A stretch of DNA of 64,000 nucleotides from NCBI GenBank assembly GCA_040774885.1, contig JAXGTO010000001.1, positions 1-64,000 on the forward strand, read 5' to 3'. The notes below the pieces were generated by a model that saw only the letters and a list, made by a program, of their open reading frames with translations, made no database searches and was not told the origin of the DNA. The translations under genes were made by a program, and so were the position numbers. This DNA comes from JAXGTO01 sp040774885 (GTDB lineage Bacteria; Actinomycetota; Coriobacteriia; Coriobacteriales; Eggerthellaceae). Below, piece by piece: positions 16,754 to 24,549 of this stretch; position 1 is the stretch's first letter; each line of letters begins with the position of its first letter.

Positions 16754-18826
16754 ATGGCTCGTCGCAAGGGCAAGAAAACCCGTCGGCATCCGTCAGCCCA
16801 CCCTCGCGGTGTCATCCAAGCCACGGCGAGCGGCTGCGCTTTTGTGCAGACTGCTGAAGGCGAGTTCTTCATTCCTCCCAAGATGGTCGGCGGTGCCTTC
16901 GACGGCGACCTTGTAGAAGTTGCTCCCGTTTCAAGTCCGGGTGGGGCATCCGACAAAGGGCATTCATCCAACCGACCGGGAGACAAGCCGGCGGCGCGGG
17001 TTGTTCAAGTGGTGATGCGAGCCCATGACACGCTTGTCGGCCGCTATGAGATCGCTGAGCCGTTCGGCGTGGTAATCCCCGAAGATTCTCGTATTCCTTA
17101 CGACATCTTCACCATGCGTTCAGAGGCCCCTTACGTAAACGATGGCGACATCGTGCGCGTGCGCATGACCGAATATCCTTCGCGTCATGCTGCTGCAACG
17201 GGTGTGGTTGAAGAAGTCGTCGGCCATGCGGGCGATGCAGGGCTCGGCGTCGAGATGATCATCGCCCATCATAAGCTCGAGACTCGTTTCGACGAGCGTT
17301 GTTTGCAAGAAGCCGATCGGGCCCTCGTTGATGCCGACGCAGCCCTGCATGCGGGTTACATCGATATGCGCGACCGCTTCACCTTCACCATCGACCCGGT
17401 CGATGCCCGCGATTTCGACGATGCCCTTTCGTGGCAACCGATGGGGGAGGGCGCTTTCCGTCTGGGGATTCATATCGCCGATGTGGCCCACTATGTTGCT
17501 TGGGGGTCCTCCCTGGACTTGGATGCTCGCAGGCGTGCCACCAGCACCTATCTCGTCGATCGTGTGATTCCCATGCTCCCCGAAGCACTTTCAGGAGATG
17601 TCTGTTCGCTGGTTCCGGGGCAGACGCGCCGATCGATGACGGTCGATTTGATCATCGATTCCCATGGCGCGGTCATCGATCGGGAATTCTGCAACGCGCT
17701 CATCTCATCCGATGCGCGGTTGAGCTACGACCAAGCCGATGCCATCTTGCAGCGGGCAGATGATCCGAAGGGGTGGCGCGCCGCAGCATCCGCGGCACGA
17801 GCCTGCCGTCAGCCGGTGTCGGCCGAGGCTCTTGACGATGATGCGTGCGCTCGTTTGTTCGAAGTGCTGCCGGCCATTCGCTGTTTTTCCGAGCAGCGCG
17901 CAGAACGCCGTCGTTTGGCGGGCGGCATAGATTTCAAGGCCGTCGAGGCCAAAGTCGAACTCGATGAAACCGGGGAAGCCGTGGGCGTTGCGCTGCGCAC
18001 CAAAACCCCCGCCACCATGTGCGTCGAAGAGGCTATGATCGCAGCCAACGAGAACGTGGCTGCGGCGTTGGTTGACGCCGGGCTGCCGGCCCTGTTCCGC
18101 GTGCATGAGCCGCCAACTGCCGATGCGTTGGGAGAACTGATTCCCATCCTTCAGGAGCTCGGACTCATCCGTTTCATCGATGCCGATGCGTTTTGCGCGG
18201 GCGATCCTCGCCAATTGCAAACCGTGCTCAAGCACGTCGAGGGCCGTCCTGAAGAGGAACTGGTGTCCTCGTTGCTGGTACGCAGCATGCAGCGCGCCGT
18301 GTATCGGCCCACATGCGACGGTCACTACGGTCTCGCTTTGGATCGCTACTGCCACTTCACCAGCCCAATTCGGCGCTATCCCGATTTGGTGGTCCATCGA
18401 TCCCTTAAAGCGCTCATCGCAGGGAAACATTCTCTTCCCGCCGATCAGAAAGACGCGCTCGGTTGGCTTGCGGAGCATTCATCTGCCATGGAACGCGTGG
18501 CAGAAGCGGCGGCGCGGGAATCGCAAGAACTCAAGCTCGTCGAATATATGAAGCAGTTCGTGGGCCAGACGTTTTCGGGCATCGTGTCCGGCGTCGCCAC
18601 GTATGGGATGTACGTGCGTTTGGAGAACACGGCCGAAGGTTTGGTGCCTATGCGGGCCCTGGGGCCTGAGTACTTCGCGCTGGACCCGCGCCTCCATACC
18701 CTCACCGGGCAATCGAGCGGTGCGGTCCATCGGCTGGGGCAGCGCATCGACGTGCGCTTGGATTCGGCCGACCCCACGCGTCGCCAATTGACGTTTTCTT
18801 GCTTCTCTGGCAAGACCGAGCGCTGA
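16754..18826 (+). CDS. rnr: ribonuclease R
   Basis: A 690-residue exoribonuclease of the RNase II/R family. The RNB catalytic domain carries TIDPVDARDFDDALSW with the metal-binding aspartates, and CHFTSPIRRYPDLVVHR. An S1 RNA-binding domain lies at about 595-685 (FSGIVSGVATYGMYVRLENT). N-terminal cold-shock-like domains precede. RNase R degrades structured RNA and works with tmRNA/SmpB to remove nonstop mRNA; smpB is close downstream, which is the common rnr-smpB association. The first codon ATG 16754 is 11 bases after the protease stop. It ends with no clear terminator. Confidence 0.95.
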   Translation: MARRKGKKTRRHPSAHPRGVIQATASGCAFVQTAEGEFFIPPKMVGGAFDGDLVEVAPVSSPGGASDKGHSSNRPGDKPAARVVQVVMRAHDTLVGRYEIAEPFGVVIPEDSRIPYDIFTMRSEAPYVNDGDIVRVRMTEYPSRHAAATGVVEEVVGHAGDAGLGVEMIIAHHKLETRFDERCLQEADRALVDADAALHAGYIDMRDRFTFTIDPVDARDFDDALSWQPMGEGAFRLGIHIADVAHYVAWGSSLDLDARRRATSTYLVDRVIPMLPEALSGDVCSLVPGQTRRSMTVDLIIDSHGAVIDREFCNALISSDARLSYDQADAILQRADDPKGWRAAASAARACRQPVSAEALDDDACARLFEVLPAIRCFSEQRAERRRLAGGIDFKAVEAKVELDETGEAVGVALRTKTPATMCVEEAMIAANENVAAALVDAGLPALFRVHEPPTADALGELIPILQELGLIRFIDADAFCAGDPRQLQTVLKHVEGRPEEELVSSLLVRSMQRAVYRPTCDGHYGLALDRYCHFTSPIRRYPDLVVHRSLKALIAGKHSLPADQKDALGWLAEHSSAMERVAEAAARESQELKLVEYMKQFVGQTFSGIVSGVATYGMYVRLENTAEGLVPMRALGPEYFALDPRLHTLTGQSSGAVHRLGQRIDVRLDSADPTRRQLTFSCFSGKTER

Positions 18827-18903
18827 ATCGTCGTGGTCGTCGACGCGACGACGAGATGGTTTTATCGCTGCGACGGCAAGACCGAGTACCGAATCTATTG
18901 GTA

Positions 18904-18929
18904 TACAATGAATCCATCGAATAATTCGA
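18904..18929 (+). promoter_or_regulatory. possible promoter and operator of the MarR gene
   Basis: A TACAAT -10 element (18904-18909) is followed by the inverted repeat TCGAA-TAA-TTCGA (18917-18929), which falls at the expected transcription start. MarR proteins often repress their own genes through such sites. There is no convincing -35 box. Confidence 0.35.
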
Positions 18930-18953
18930 AGTTCCCTTGGCGAAAGGATGGGC

Positions 18954-19421
18954 ATGGAGACTCCCGCTGACGGTGATGAGACGCAGCGCCGCAAAGACCT
19001 CGATGTCCTGATGACGCAGACGTTCAACTCGGTATTGCATACCGAGGAAAAGGTCCTTGCCAACCACCTGACCAAAGGGCTCACCATCACCGAGGTGCAC
19101 ACCATCGTCGCCGTCGGCCTTTCGGAAGTAAATCCCATGAGCGTGGTCGCGGCGCGCTTGGGCATAACGCTCGCCACCCTGACCACGGCGGTCAACAAGC
19201 TGGTGGATAAGGGCTATATCGAACGTCAGCGCGGCACCGAGGACCGCCGCCAGGTGCTCATCAGGCTGACGCGCGATGGTCGACGGGTTTATCGCGCGCA
19301 CGGGGCATTCCATCATCGGATGATCGACGATGCCCTGGAAGGGTTGACCGTTCAAGAGGAAGATGTGCTGTTCTCGGCTCTGGGCAAGGTGAAAACCTTC
19401 TTCGACGGGCAGGCAACCTAA
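18954..19421 (+). CDS. MarR-family transcriptional regulator
   Basis: A 155-residue winged-helix repressor of the MarR family. The recognition helix region reads MSVVAARLGITLATLTTAVNKLVDKGYIER, and the wing carries the conserved TEDRRQVLIRLT. It resembles FabT-type fatty-acid regulators in size and layout, but no lipid genes are adjacent and the target is unknown. The start codon ATG 18954 is preceded by GAAAGGA with 5 bases between, an arrangement identical to that of the transketolase gene at 11840. A small palindrome upstream suggests autoregulation. Confidence 0.85.
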   Translation: METPADGDETQRRKDLDVLMTQTFNSVLHTEEKVLANHLTKGLTITEVHTIVAVGLSEVNPMSVVAARLGITLATLTTAVNKLVDKGYIERQRGTEDRRQVLIRLTRDGRRVYRAHGAFHHRMIDDALEGLTVQEEDVLFSALGKVKTFFDGQAT

Positions 19422-19471
19422 GTCGGCTATAATGGCTCGACGAAACGAATCAGGTTGGAAGGACGGCCCGC

Positions 19472-20542
19472 ATGAAAAAGTCTGATAAGGCGTTTCTCAA
19501 ACAGTTGATCGAGACTCCCTCGGTCACGGGAACCGAATCCGATGCAGCCGAGGCGGTCCGCACGCGCTTGGCCGACGTGGCCGATACCATCGAAACCAAC
19601 GTGATGGGATCGGTTCATGCCACGCTCAAGGGTACCGACGAAGCGGCGCCGACCGTCATGATTGCCGCCCATATGGACGAAATCGGCCTTATGGTCACTT
19701 ATATCTCCGACGATGGATTCTTGAGCGTCGCCGCCGTCGGCGGTGTCGATGCTGCAATCTTGCCCGGCATGCGCATGGACGTCCACACCCAAGATGGAAC
19801 CCTGCGTGGTGTTGTGGGGCGCAAGCCCATCCACCTCATCAAGGCCGATGAGCGCAAGAGCGTTACTCCCATCGATAAGCTAGTCATCGATTTAGGCCTT
19901 CCTGCGAAGAAAGTGAAGAAGGCCGTCCGTGTAGGCGATACGATCACCTTCGGCGTCGGATTCGAAGAGTTCGGAAAGAACATGGCCGTGTCCCGCGCGT
20001 TCGATGACAAAGCGGGTGTGTTCATAGCCACGCGGGTCATGGAAGAACTCGCTTCCGGCGATCGTCCGGCGGCAACGTACGTCTGCGCTGCTACCGTTCA
20101 AGAGGAAATCGGCTTGCGCGGAGGTGCGACCAGCGCTTATGGCGTGCATCCTGATGTGGGGATCGCTTTCGACGTTACCCATGCCACCGATTATCCCGGC
20201 ATCGACAAGACCTCTTACGGCGATGTGCGTTGCGGGCAGGGTCCCGTCATCGCGCGCGGTCCCAACATCAACCCCGTGGTGTTCGGGGCCTTGGTGGCTG
20301 CAGCCGAAGAGTTGGGAATCGCCTATCAGATCGAAGCCGAGCCCGGCGTCACCGGCACCGATGCCGGTGCCATCCAGGTTTCACGTGGCGGGAAAGCTTG
20401 CGGGTTGGTGTCGCTTCCGCTGCGCTACATGCACACGCCCACCGAGACCATTTCCCTTGACGACGTCGAAGGATGCATCGCGCTGCTCACCCGTTTCATC
20501 GCCGACCTTTCCGCCGACGCCACGTTCGTGCCCGGTATGTAG
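19472..20542 (+). CDS. M42-family metallopeptidase (glutamyl aminopeptidase/deblocking type)
   Basis: A 356-residue M42 aminopeptidase. The two-metal site is visible in AAHMDEIGLMV (His and Asp), AFDDKAGV, the catalytic glutamates in VQEEIGLRG, DVTHATD and a C-terminal RYMHTPTE. These enzymes form large dodecameric tetrahedral particles and trim N-terminal residues from peptides in the cytoplasm. The length is normal. GGAAGGA lies upstream of ATG 19472, and a TATAAT at 19428-19433 may be its own -10 element. smpB starts 8 bases after its stop, so the two are likely co-transcribed. Confidence 0.92.
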   Translation: MKKSDKAFLKQLIETPSVTGTESDAAEAVRTRLADVADTIETNVMGSVHATLKGTDEAAPTVMIAAHMDEIGLMVTYISDDGFLSVAAVGGVDAAILPGMRMDVHTQDGTLRGVVGRKPIHLIKADERKSVTPIDKLVIDLGLPAKKVKKAVRVGDTITFGVGFEEFGKNMAVSRAFDDKAGVFIATRVMEELASGDRPAATYVCAATVQEEIGLRGGATSAYGVHPDVGIAFDVTHATDYPGIDKTSYGDVRCGQGPVIARGPNINPVVFGALVAAAEELGIAYQIEAEPGVTGTDAGAIQVSRGGKACGLVSLPLRYMHTPTETISLDDVEGCIALLTRFIADLSADATFVPGM

Positions 20543-20549
20543 GTCCGGC

Positions 20550-21017
20550 ATGGCTCGGCACGACGAGAAGATCATCGCCAAGAACAAGAAGGCCTTCCAC
20601 GAATACGAAGTGCTCGAGACCTTCGAGGCAGGGCTGGTGCTCACCGGCACCGAGGTATGCAGTCTGCGTGAAAACAACTGCCAGCTCACCGATTGCTTTG
20701 CGCTCATCCGCAACGGAGAGGTCTGGCTGCACAATCTGCATATCTCGCCCTACAGCCACGGAAACATCGCCAACGTGGATCCCGACCGCAAGCGCAAATT
20801 GCTGTTGCACAAAAAGCAGATCCGTGCATTGTCGCAGGCCACGCGCGAACGTGGAATGGCGCTTGTTCCCATTCGCATGTATTTCGCCAAGAACAACTTG
20901 GTAAAGCTGGAAATCGCCATTGCCAAAGGCAAAAAGCTCCATGACAAACGAGCCGACATGGCCGCCCGTGATTCAAAGCGCGATGTGGAGCGGGCTCTCA
21001 AGGAACGAAATCGCTAG
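20550..21017 (+). CDS. smpB: SsrA-binding protein SmpB
   Basis: A 155-residue SmpB, which carries tmRNA into stalled ribosomes for trans-translation. The beta-barrel motif LTGTEVCSLRENN is present near residue 29, as is HNLHISPYSHGN, and the basic C-terminal tail (KLHDKRADMAARDSKRD) that mimics the anticodon stem and mRNA. Its partner tmRNA lies at 49,983-50,348 in the same window, and RNase R is 1.7 kb upstream. The start is 8 bases after the peptidase stop. Confidence 0.97.
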   Translation: MARHDEKIIAKNKKAFHEYEVLETFEAGLVLTGTEVCSLRENNCQLTDCFALIRNGEVWLHNLHISPYSHGNIANVDPDRKRKLLLHKKQIRALSQATRERGMALVPIRMYFAKNNLVKLEIAIAKGKKLHDKRADMAARDSKRDVERALKERNR

Positions 21018-21025
21018 GAGACACG

Positions 21026-21484
21026 ATGGAAGACAAGCAAGCCGCCCTCGATATGATCCAGACCATTCGCGACCGACTCGACGACCTTGAAGAAGTCGTG
21101 CAGGATTTCGACGGCGATCTGTCTGGCTACGATGCCAAGCTCGACAAGGTTGACGACCGCATCTTCTTGATTGAGGAAGCCCTCGAAAAAGCCGCTCTCG
21201 CTGCCGATGAAGAGTCCGAAGAAGATGATGCCGATCAAGAAGGCGATGTCGATGCCGATAAATCGGACGGCAAGACCGCCAAACCCTCCGGCAAACAAGT
21301 GGTTTCCGAGATGAAAAAAGGCAAGCTCTCCGACGAGTCCAAAGAAGCCATCAAAGAAGTCACCAAAAAAGGCGCAGCCGATGCCGGCGAAGTTTATCGT
21401 GACGGCGTCGCCGTTGCCGGTGAACTCGCCGATACGGTGGGGGAGTTGAAGGAAGCCCTGAACTTCAAGAAGATGTTCCGCTGA
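21026..21484 (+). CDS. hypothetical acidic coiled-coil protein
   Basis: A 152-residue protein I do not recognise. Residues 1-60 form a heptad-like helix (IRDRLDDLEEVVQDFDGDL, then LDKVDDRIFLIEEALEKA). Residues 61-95 are a very acidic linker rich in Asp and Glu. Residues 96-152 are basic and helical (KKGKLSDESKEAIKEVTKKG) and end in LKEALNFKKMFR. There is no signal peptide or membrane segment. It follows smpB by 8 bases with GGAGACACG before the ATG, so it belongs to the same unit. A large hairpin starts exactly at its stop codon. Confidence 0.7.
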   Translation: MEDKQAALDMIQTIRDRLDDLEEVVQDFDGDLSGYDAKLDKVDDRIFLIEEALEKAALAADEESEEDDADQEGDVDADKSDGKTAKPSGKQVVSEMKKGKLSDESKEAIKEVTKKGAADAGEVYRDGVAVAGELADTVGELKEALNFKKMFR

Positions 21485-21585
21485 GGCTCTGGGGCGCCTT
21501 GTTTTCGCCCTTGTTTTCAGGCTTTCGTAGCGCAAGTACGCTACGCCTGAAAGGCGGGCGAAACCAAGACGCCCCAGAGCCTCAG
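21481..21585 (+). repeat. 105-nt extended imperfect palindrome (hairpin) after the smpB unit
   Basis: The outer arms, 21481-21501 and 21565-21585, match at 20 of 21 positions (CTGAGGCTCTGGGGCG against CGCCCCAGAGCCTCAG plus flanks). Inner pairs follow in register: TTTCGCCC/GGGCGAAA (21503-21510/21556-21563), TTTCAGGC/GCCTGAAA (21515-21522/21545-21552) and CGTAGCG/CGCTACG (21526-21532/21539-21545). The stop codon of the acidic protein is inside the left arm. It could be a processed terminator-like structure or the remains of a small mobile element; no T-tract follows. Confidence 0.75.
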
Positions 21586-22078
21586 AGCTTTGCCGTGTTC
21601 CTTCACCCTTGTGCACGCGCTTACGTAGCGTAAGCACGCTGCATGCGTGTGACAGGCGAATTCGGGGCATCCAGATTTCTCAGCTACCCTTCGTGCTCTT
21701 TCGTCTTTGAGTCCGTTCAAGTGGATCAGCCGCTTGTCATGCTGCATCGTTGGGCGGAAATCGTGCCGTATCTCATTTTTTGTTCTAATGTGCACGAAAA
21801 ACGAAGTAGTGCATTGATTTTTGAGTGGAATTTGGTCTAGCAACGACATAATGCCTGGTGGCTGTTTTCTTTTGTCCCGGATAGAGGCAGAAATCATGCT
21901 GTAATTCGATTTTCGCTCATATTTTCATGGAAAATGAAGTACTGCATGATTATTGCTGCAGGAGCATGTCGGGACCCCGAGCCGATGGTGTTTGCTGTAT
22001 CCTTGATTCTTTGGTTGGCAAAGCGGCGCCTCCGCCTTTCCGCCATTGTGGAGCCAAGCGTCCATTTCTCATAATTTC
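21586..22078. other. gene-free, partly AT-rich intergenic stretch
   Basis: No gene is supported here. It contains a second palindrome, GCTTACG-TAG-CGTAAGC (21619-21635), whose core resembles the tip of the 105-nt hairpin. It also has an imperfect 27-bp direct repeat: GAAAAACGAAGTAGTGCAT at 21796 and GAAAATGAAGTACTGCAT at 21930. Base composition from about 21,740 is clearly more AT-rich than the surrounding genes. Confidence 0.6.
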
Positions 22079-22107
22079 TTGACAACGTCTGTCTACCTGG
22101 TTATAAA
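22079..22107 (+). promoter_or_regulatory. strong sigma-70-type promoter
   Basis: TTGACA (22079-22084) and TATAAA (22102-22107) are separated by 17 bases, almost the full consensus. It points toward the serine hydrolase-like gene 340 bases downstream. Confidence 0.75.
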
Positions 22108-22143
22108 TACTGCTATAACTGTAATAAATATTACTACAGTTAT
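22100..22143 (+). promoter_or_regulatory. nested palindromic operator candidate at the promoter
   Basis: Three nested inverted repeats overlap the -10 box and the expected start site: GTTATA (22100-22105) with TATAAC (22114-22119); ATAACTGTA (22115-22123) with TACAGTTAT (22135-22143); and GTAATA-AA-TATTAC (22121-22134). All arms are perfect. A repressor binding here would block the promoter. Confidence 0.55.
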
Positions 22144-22212
22144 CTAGAAAGATGCTGATGGATCGAAAGCGCAGGTTTGTTTGTTCGACCGAAGCACGAG
22201 GCGTCCGGTAGA

Positions 22213-22268
22213 GCGGTGCGTGGCGAAGGCGGCCGACAGCGCGGTGCGTGGCGAAGACGGCCGACAGC
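22213..22268 (+). repeat. two 28-bp tandem repeats (type A)
   Basis: The unit starting GCGGTGCGTGGCGAAGG repeats at 22213-22240 and 22241-22268 with one mismatch, and a third copy begins (GCGGT) before diverging. There are no spacers. Confidence 0.85.
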
Positions 22269-22325
22269 GCGGTATTTGTTGGACACGGACTTCGACCTAT
22301 GCGACCGATCGGCAGCAATCACCGC

Positions 22326-22432
22326 GGCAAGTGCGGGGTCCAGCTCGAACCGTGGCAAGTGCAAGATCCAGCTCGAACCGTGGCAAGTGCAAGATCCAGC
22401 TCGAACCGTGGCAAGTGCGGGTTCCAACTCGA
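22326..22432 (+). repeat. three to four 28-bp tandem repeats (type B)
   Basis: The unit starting GGCAAGTGCAAGATCCAGC repeats at 22326, 22354 and 22382, with a degenerate fourth copy from 22410. Copies 2 and 3 are identical. The period, 28 bp, is the same as in the type A repeats although the sequence is different. It lies just before the ribosome binding site of the next gene. Confidence 0.9.
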
Positions 22433-22450
22433 AAGCAGAAGGGCAGGTGC

Positions 22451-23977
22451 ATGATGAATACCGGGGAACATGAACAGATGAAGCTTCGTGGCAGCGCCGA
22501 TGTCTCTTACTTGGGTCAAACCGTCGATGAGATGATCTGGGATTTCATGCGCAAGGAACAGATTCCAGGGCTCACGCTCGCCATCGTGCAGGCGCCATAT
22601 GTTCCGCGCGTGGTTGGCTACGGGGTTTCGGATGCTCGGCAACAACGCTTGGCCTCCATCAATACCATATGGCCTTCGGGTCCGATTTCCCAGGCATTCG
22701 CCGCCGTGGCCGTTATGCAGCTTTTCGAAGCGGGCAAGCTGGACATTGAAGATGCTGCAGGCAAATTCATACCGGATCTGCCTGAGAGCTGGAGGGCGGT
22801 GACGGTGCTCCAACTTCTGCGCCATTCATCCGGTTTGCCGGATTATCGCGACAATGAGCAATGGGGCGCTGCAGCTTCATGGAGCTTTGCAGGTTTGGTG
22901 GGATTGGCTGCCGACGAATCGCCGCATTTTTCACCTGGCGCAGATGTCGAGCAAAACGCCACCAACTTCCTCTTGCTTACTGAGGTGGTCGAACGGGCAA
23001 GCGGGATGCCGTATCGTGATTTCGTCACTGAACATCAGATTGCATTTCTCGGTTTGCATCATACGGGGTTCGCCGAAGATCTGGACAGGTTCGCTCATGA
23101 AGACGTATCTTTGAGCGACAACACCCATCAGGCATTCAAGCAAAACGGCGAGTACATCGATCCTTGCGAGCCTGCGGCCAGCTATGGCGAAGATGGCGAA
23201 CCGTTTGCCCGCGCCGACTCTTCAGCCTTGCGCGGATTCTCCGATGTCTGGGCGTCGGCACAGGACATTTCGCATTGGGACATCGCCCTTGCAGGAGGCG
23301 TGCTCATTCACGATGCCGATCATCGGGCGCTGCTCTATGAACCATGGACTCTGCCGGACGGACGCGAGATTCCAGCAGTGGCCGGTTGGCAATTCTACAA
23401 GCATCGCGGCTTGATGGACATCAAGGGAAGCACTCCTGGATTTTCCGCATTCCTCAGCCGCTTCACGCATGCGGATGAATTGGTTTGCGTGACGTTGCTC
23501 GCAAACAAAGAAGGGGTGGATTTCACGAATCTCGGCCGCCGTATCGCCGGTGCGTTCGGCGACTTGCTTTCTACCAACTACGACGACAACAAGCTGTTTC
23601 TTTTGGAAGGTCAGCTTTCGACAGAGCGGACCGTGGAAAAGCTTGAAGTAGAACTTGCACAGCGGGGCATTCCGCTCTTTGCAAAATTCGACCATGCCGC
23701 AAACGCGCGGCACGTGGGTCTGGAATTGCGTCCTACGACGGTGTTGGTATTCGGTTCTCCCAAAGTGGGCACCGGCCTCATGCAGGCCGACCAGAGCATT
23801 TCGCTTGAACTGCCGTTGAGGATTTCGGTGTGGGAAGATGAAGCGGGTTCCACATGGCTTGCGTTTCCACGCGTTGGCCGCATGGCTCGCGATTACGGCT
23901 TGGAATCTCGTCCCGAAATAGTCGGCATGCAAAACCTTTTGGAAGCACTCGTTCGGAAGGCGGGCAGCGTGTACTAG
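22451..23977 (+). CDS. beta-lactamase-fold serine hydrolase homologue lacking catalytic residues, fused to DUF302-like domain
   Basis: A 508-residue protein. Residues about 18-375 follow the beta-lactamase/class C-type serine hydrolase pattern (PGLTLAIVQAP, then AVMQLFEAGKLDIEDAAGKF and LLRHSSGLPDY). The SxxK motif expected at residues 78-81 reads PISQ, so both catalytic Ser and Lys are gone. The YxN motif is EQN (167-169), and the HxG-type third motif reads KGS. It has no signal peptide, unlike active secreted relatives. Residues about 390-505 match the DUF302 pattern (LFAKFDHAANARHVGLELRP, then VFGSPKVGTGLMQ). It is probably a cytoplasmic pseudoenzyme. ATG 22451 or 22454 is the start; the frame stays open upstream through the repeats to 22181. 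Confidence 0.75.
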   Translation: MMNTGEHEQMKLRGSADVSYLGQTVDEMIWDFMRKEQIPGLTLAIVQAPYVPRVVGYGVSDARQQRLASINTIWPSGPISQAFAAVAVMQLFEAGKLDIEDAAGKFIPDLPESWRAVTVLQLLRHSSGLPDYRDNEQWGAAASWSFAGLVGLAADESPHFSPGADVEQNATNFLLLTEVVERASGMPYRDFVTEHQIAFLGLHHTGFAEDLDRFAHEDVSLSDNTHQAFKQNGEYIDPCEPAASYGEDGEPFARADSSALRGFSDVWASAQDISHWDIALAGGVLIHDADHRALLYEPWTLPDGREIPAVAGWQFYKHRGLMDIKGSTPGFSAFLSRFTHADELVCVTLLANKEGVDFTNLGRRIAGAFGDLLSTNYDDNKLFLLEGQLSTERTVEKLEVELAQRGIPLFAKFDHAANARHVGLELRPTTVLVFGSPKVGTGLMQADQSISLELPLRISVWEDEAGSTWLAFPRVGRMARDYGLESRPEIVGMQNLLEALVRKAGSVY

Positions 23978-24061
23978 GGACGTTATGCCATTGCAAAGCC
24001 GTGCTGCGATAGTGGGCGCGCGGGGATTCCCCGGTGCCTTAAGTGCGAATGGCGAAGATAG

Positions 24062-24095
24062 AAAAATGCCCCCGCTCATTGCGAGCGGGGGCATT
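24062..24095 (-). terminator. terminator of rpmB (possibly bidirectional)
   Basis: A perfect 13-bp stem, AATGCCCCCGCTC / GAGCGGGGGCATT, with a 5-nt loop. On the minus strand it runs into TTTTT. It lies between convergent genes and may stop both. Confidence 0.85.
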
Positions 24096-24117
24096 CAAAG
24101 TTTGAAGCGAAGCGAAG

Positions 24118-24306
24118 TTAGGCGCGTTCGACCTTGCCGGACTTAAGGCATTTGGTGCACACATTGGCACGCTTGACCTTGCCGTCGACCTTGATGGTCA
24201 CCTTTTGCACGTTGGGACGGAACACGCGGTTCGTCACGCGATGCGAGTGGCTGACGTTCTTACCGGCGGCCGGTGCTTTGCCGCAGACTGCACATACCTT
24301 GGACAT
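24118..24306 (-). CDS. rpmB: 50S ribosomal protein L28
   Basis: A 62-residue L28. The four-cysteine zinc-ribbon form is present: CAVCG near residue 5 and CTKC near residue 50. The block HSHRVTNRVFRPNVQ is conserved in L28. It is a single gene on the minus strand, with a near-consensus promoter upstream and a strong terminator downstream. The divergent Asp23 gene is 243 bases away. Confidence 0.95.
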   Translation of the reverse strand: MSKVCAVCGKAPAAGKNVSHSHRVTNRVFRPNVQKVTIKVDGKVKRANVCTKCLKSGKVERA

Positions 24307-24372
24307 TCTCATCACTCCATACCATATCGTTTCGGTGCCCATTGCCACCGACATTGACAAAACAGCCCTCGC

Positions 24373-24401
24373 ACTATAACACATGCCTCTTCTTCGTCCA
24401 A
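24373..24401 (-). promoter_or_regulatory. rpmB promoter
   Basis: On the minus strand TTGGAC (24396-24401) and TATAGT (24373-24378) lie 17 bases apart. The predicted leader to the rpmB ATG is about 60 nt. Confidence 0.65.
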
Positions 24402-24549
24402 CCCCTTCGTTGGTTTTCCATAGCCTTCCTTGTGGAGGTTGGCCGACGATGTGCCTTGGCATCGCAGCGGCTGCACATCCTTACGCTATACTGGGCAGTC
24501 GTTCGAACAGGGGCAAGGCAGATCAGTCTGCCACCGTGGAAGGATACCT

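Noticed and set aside
22213..22432. Tandem 28-bp repeats considered as a CRISPR array
   Set aside because: The units are directly adjacent with no spacers, are only two to four in number, and there are no cas genes in the window.
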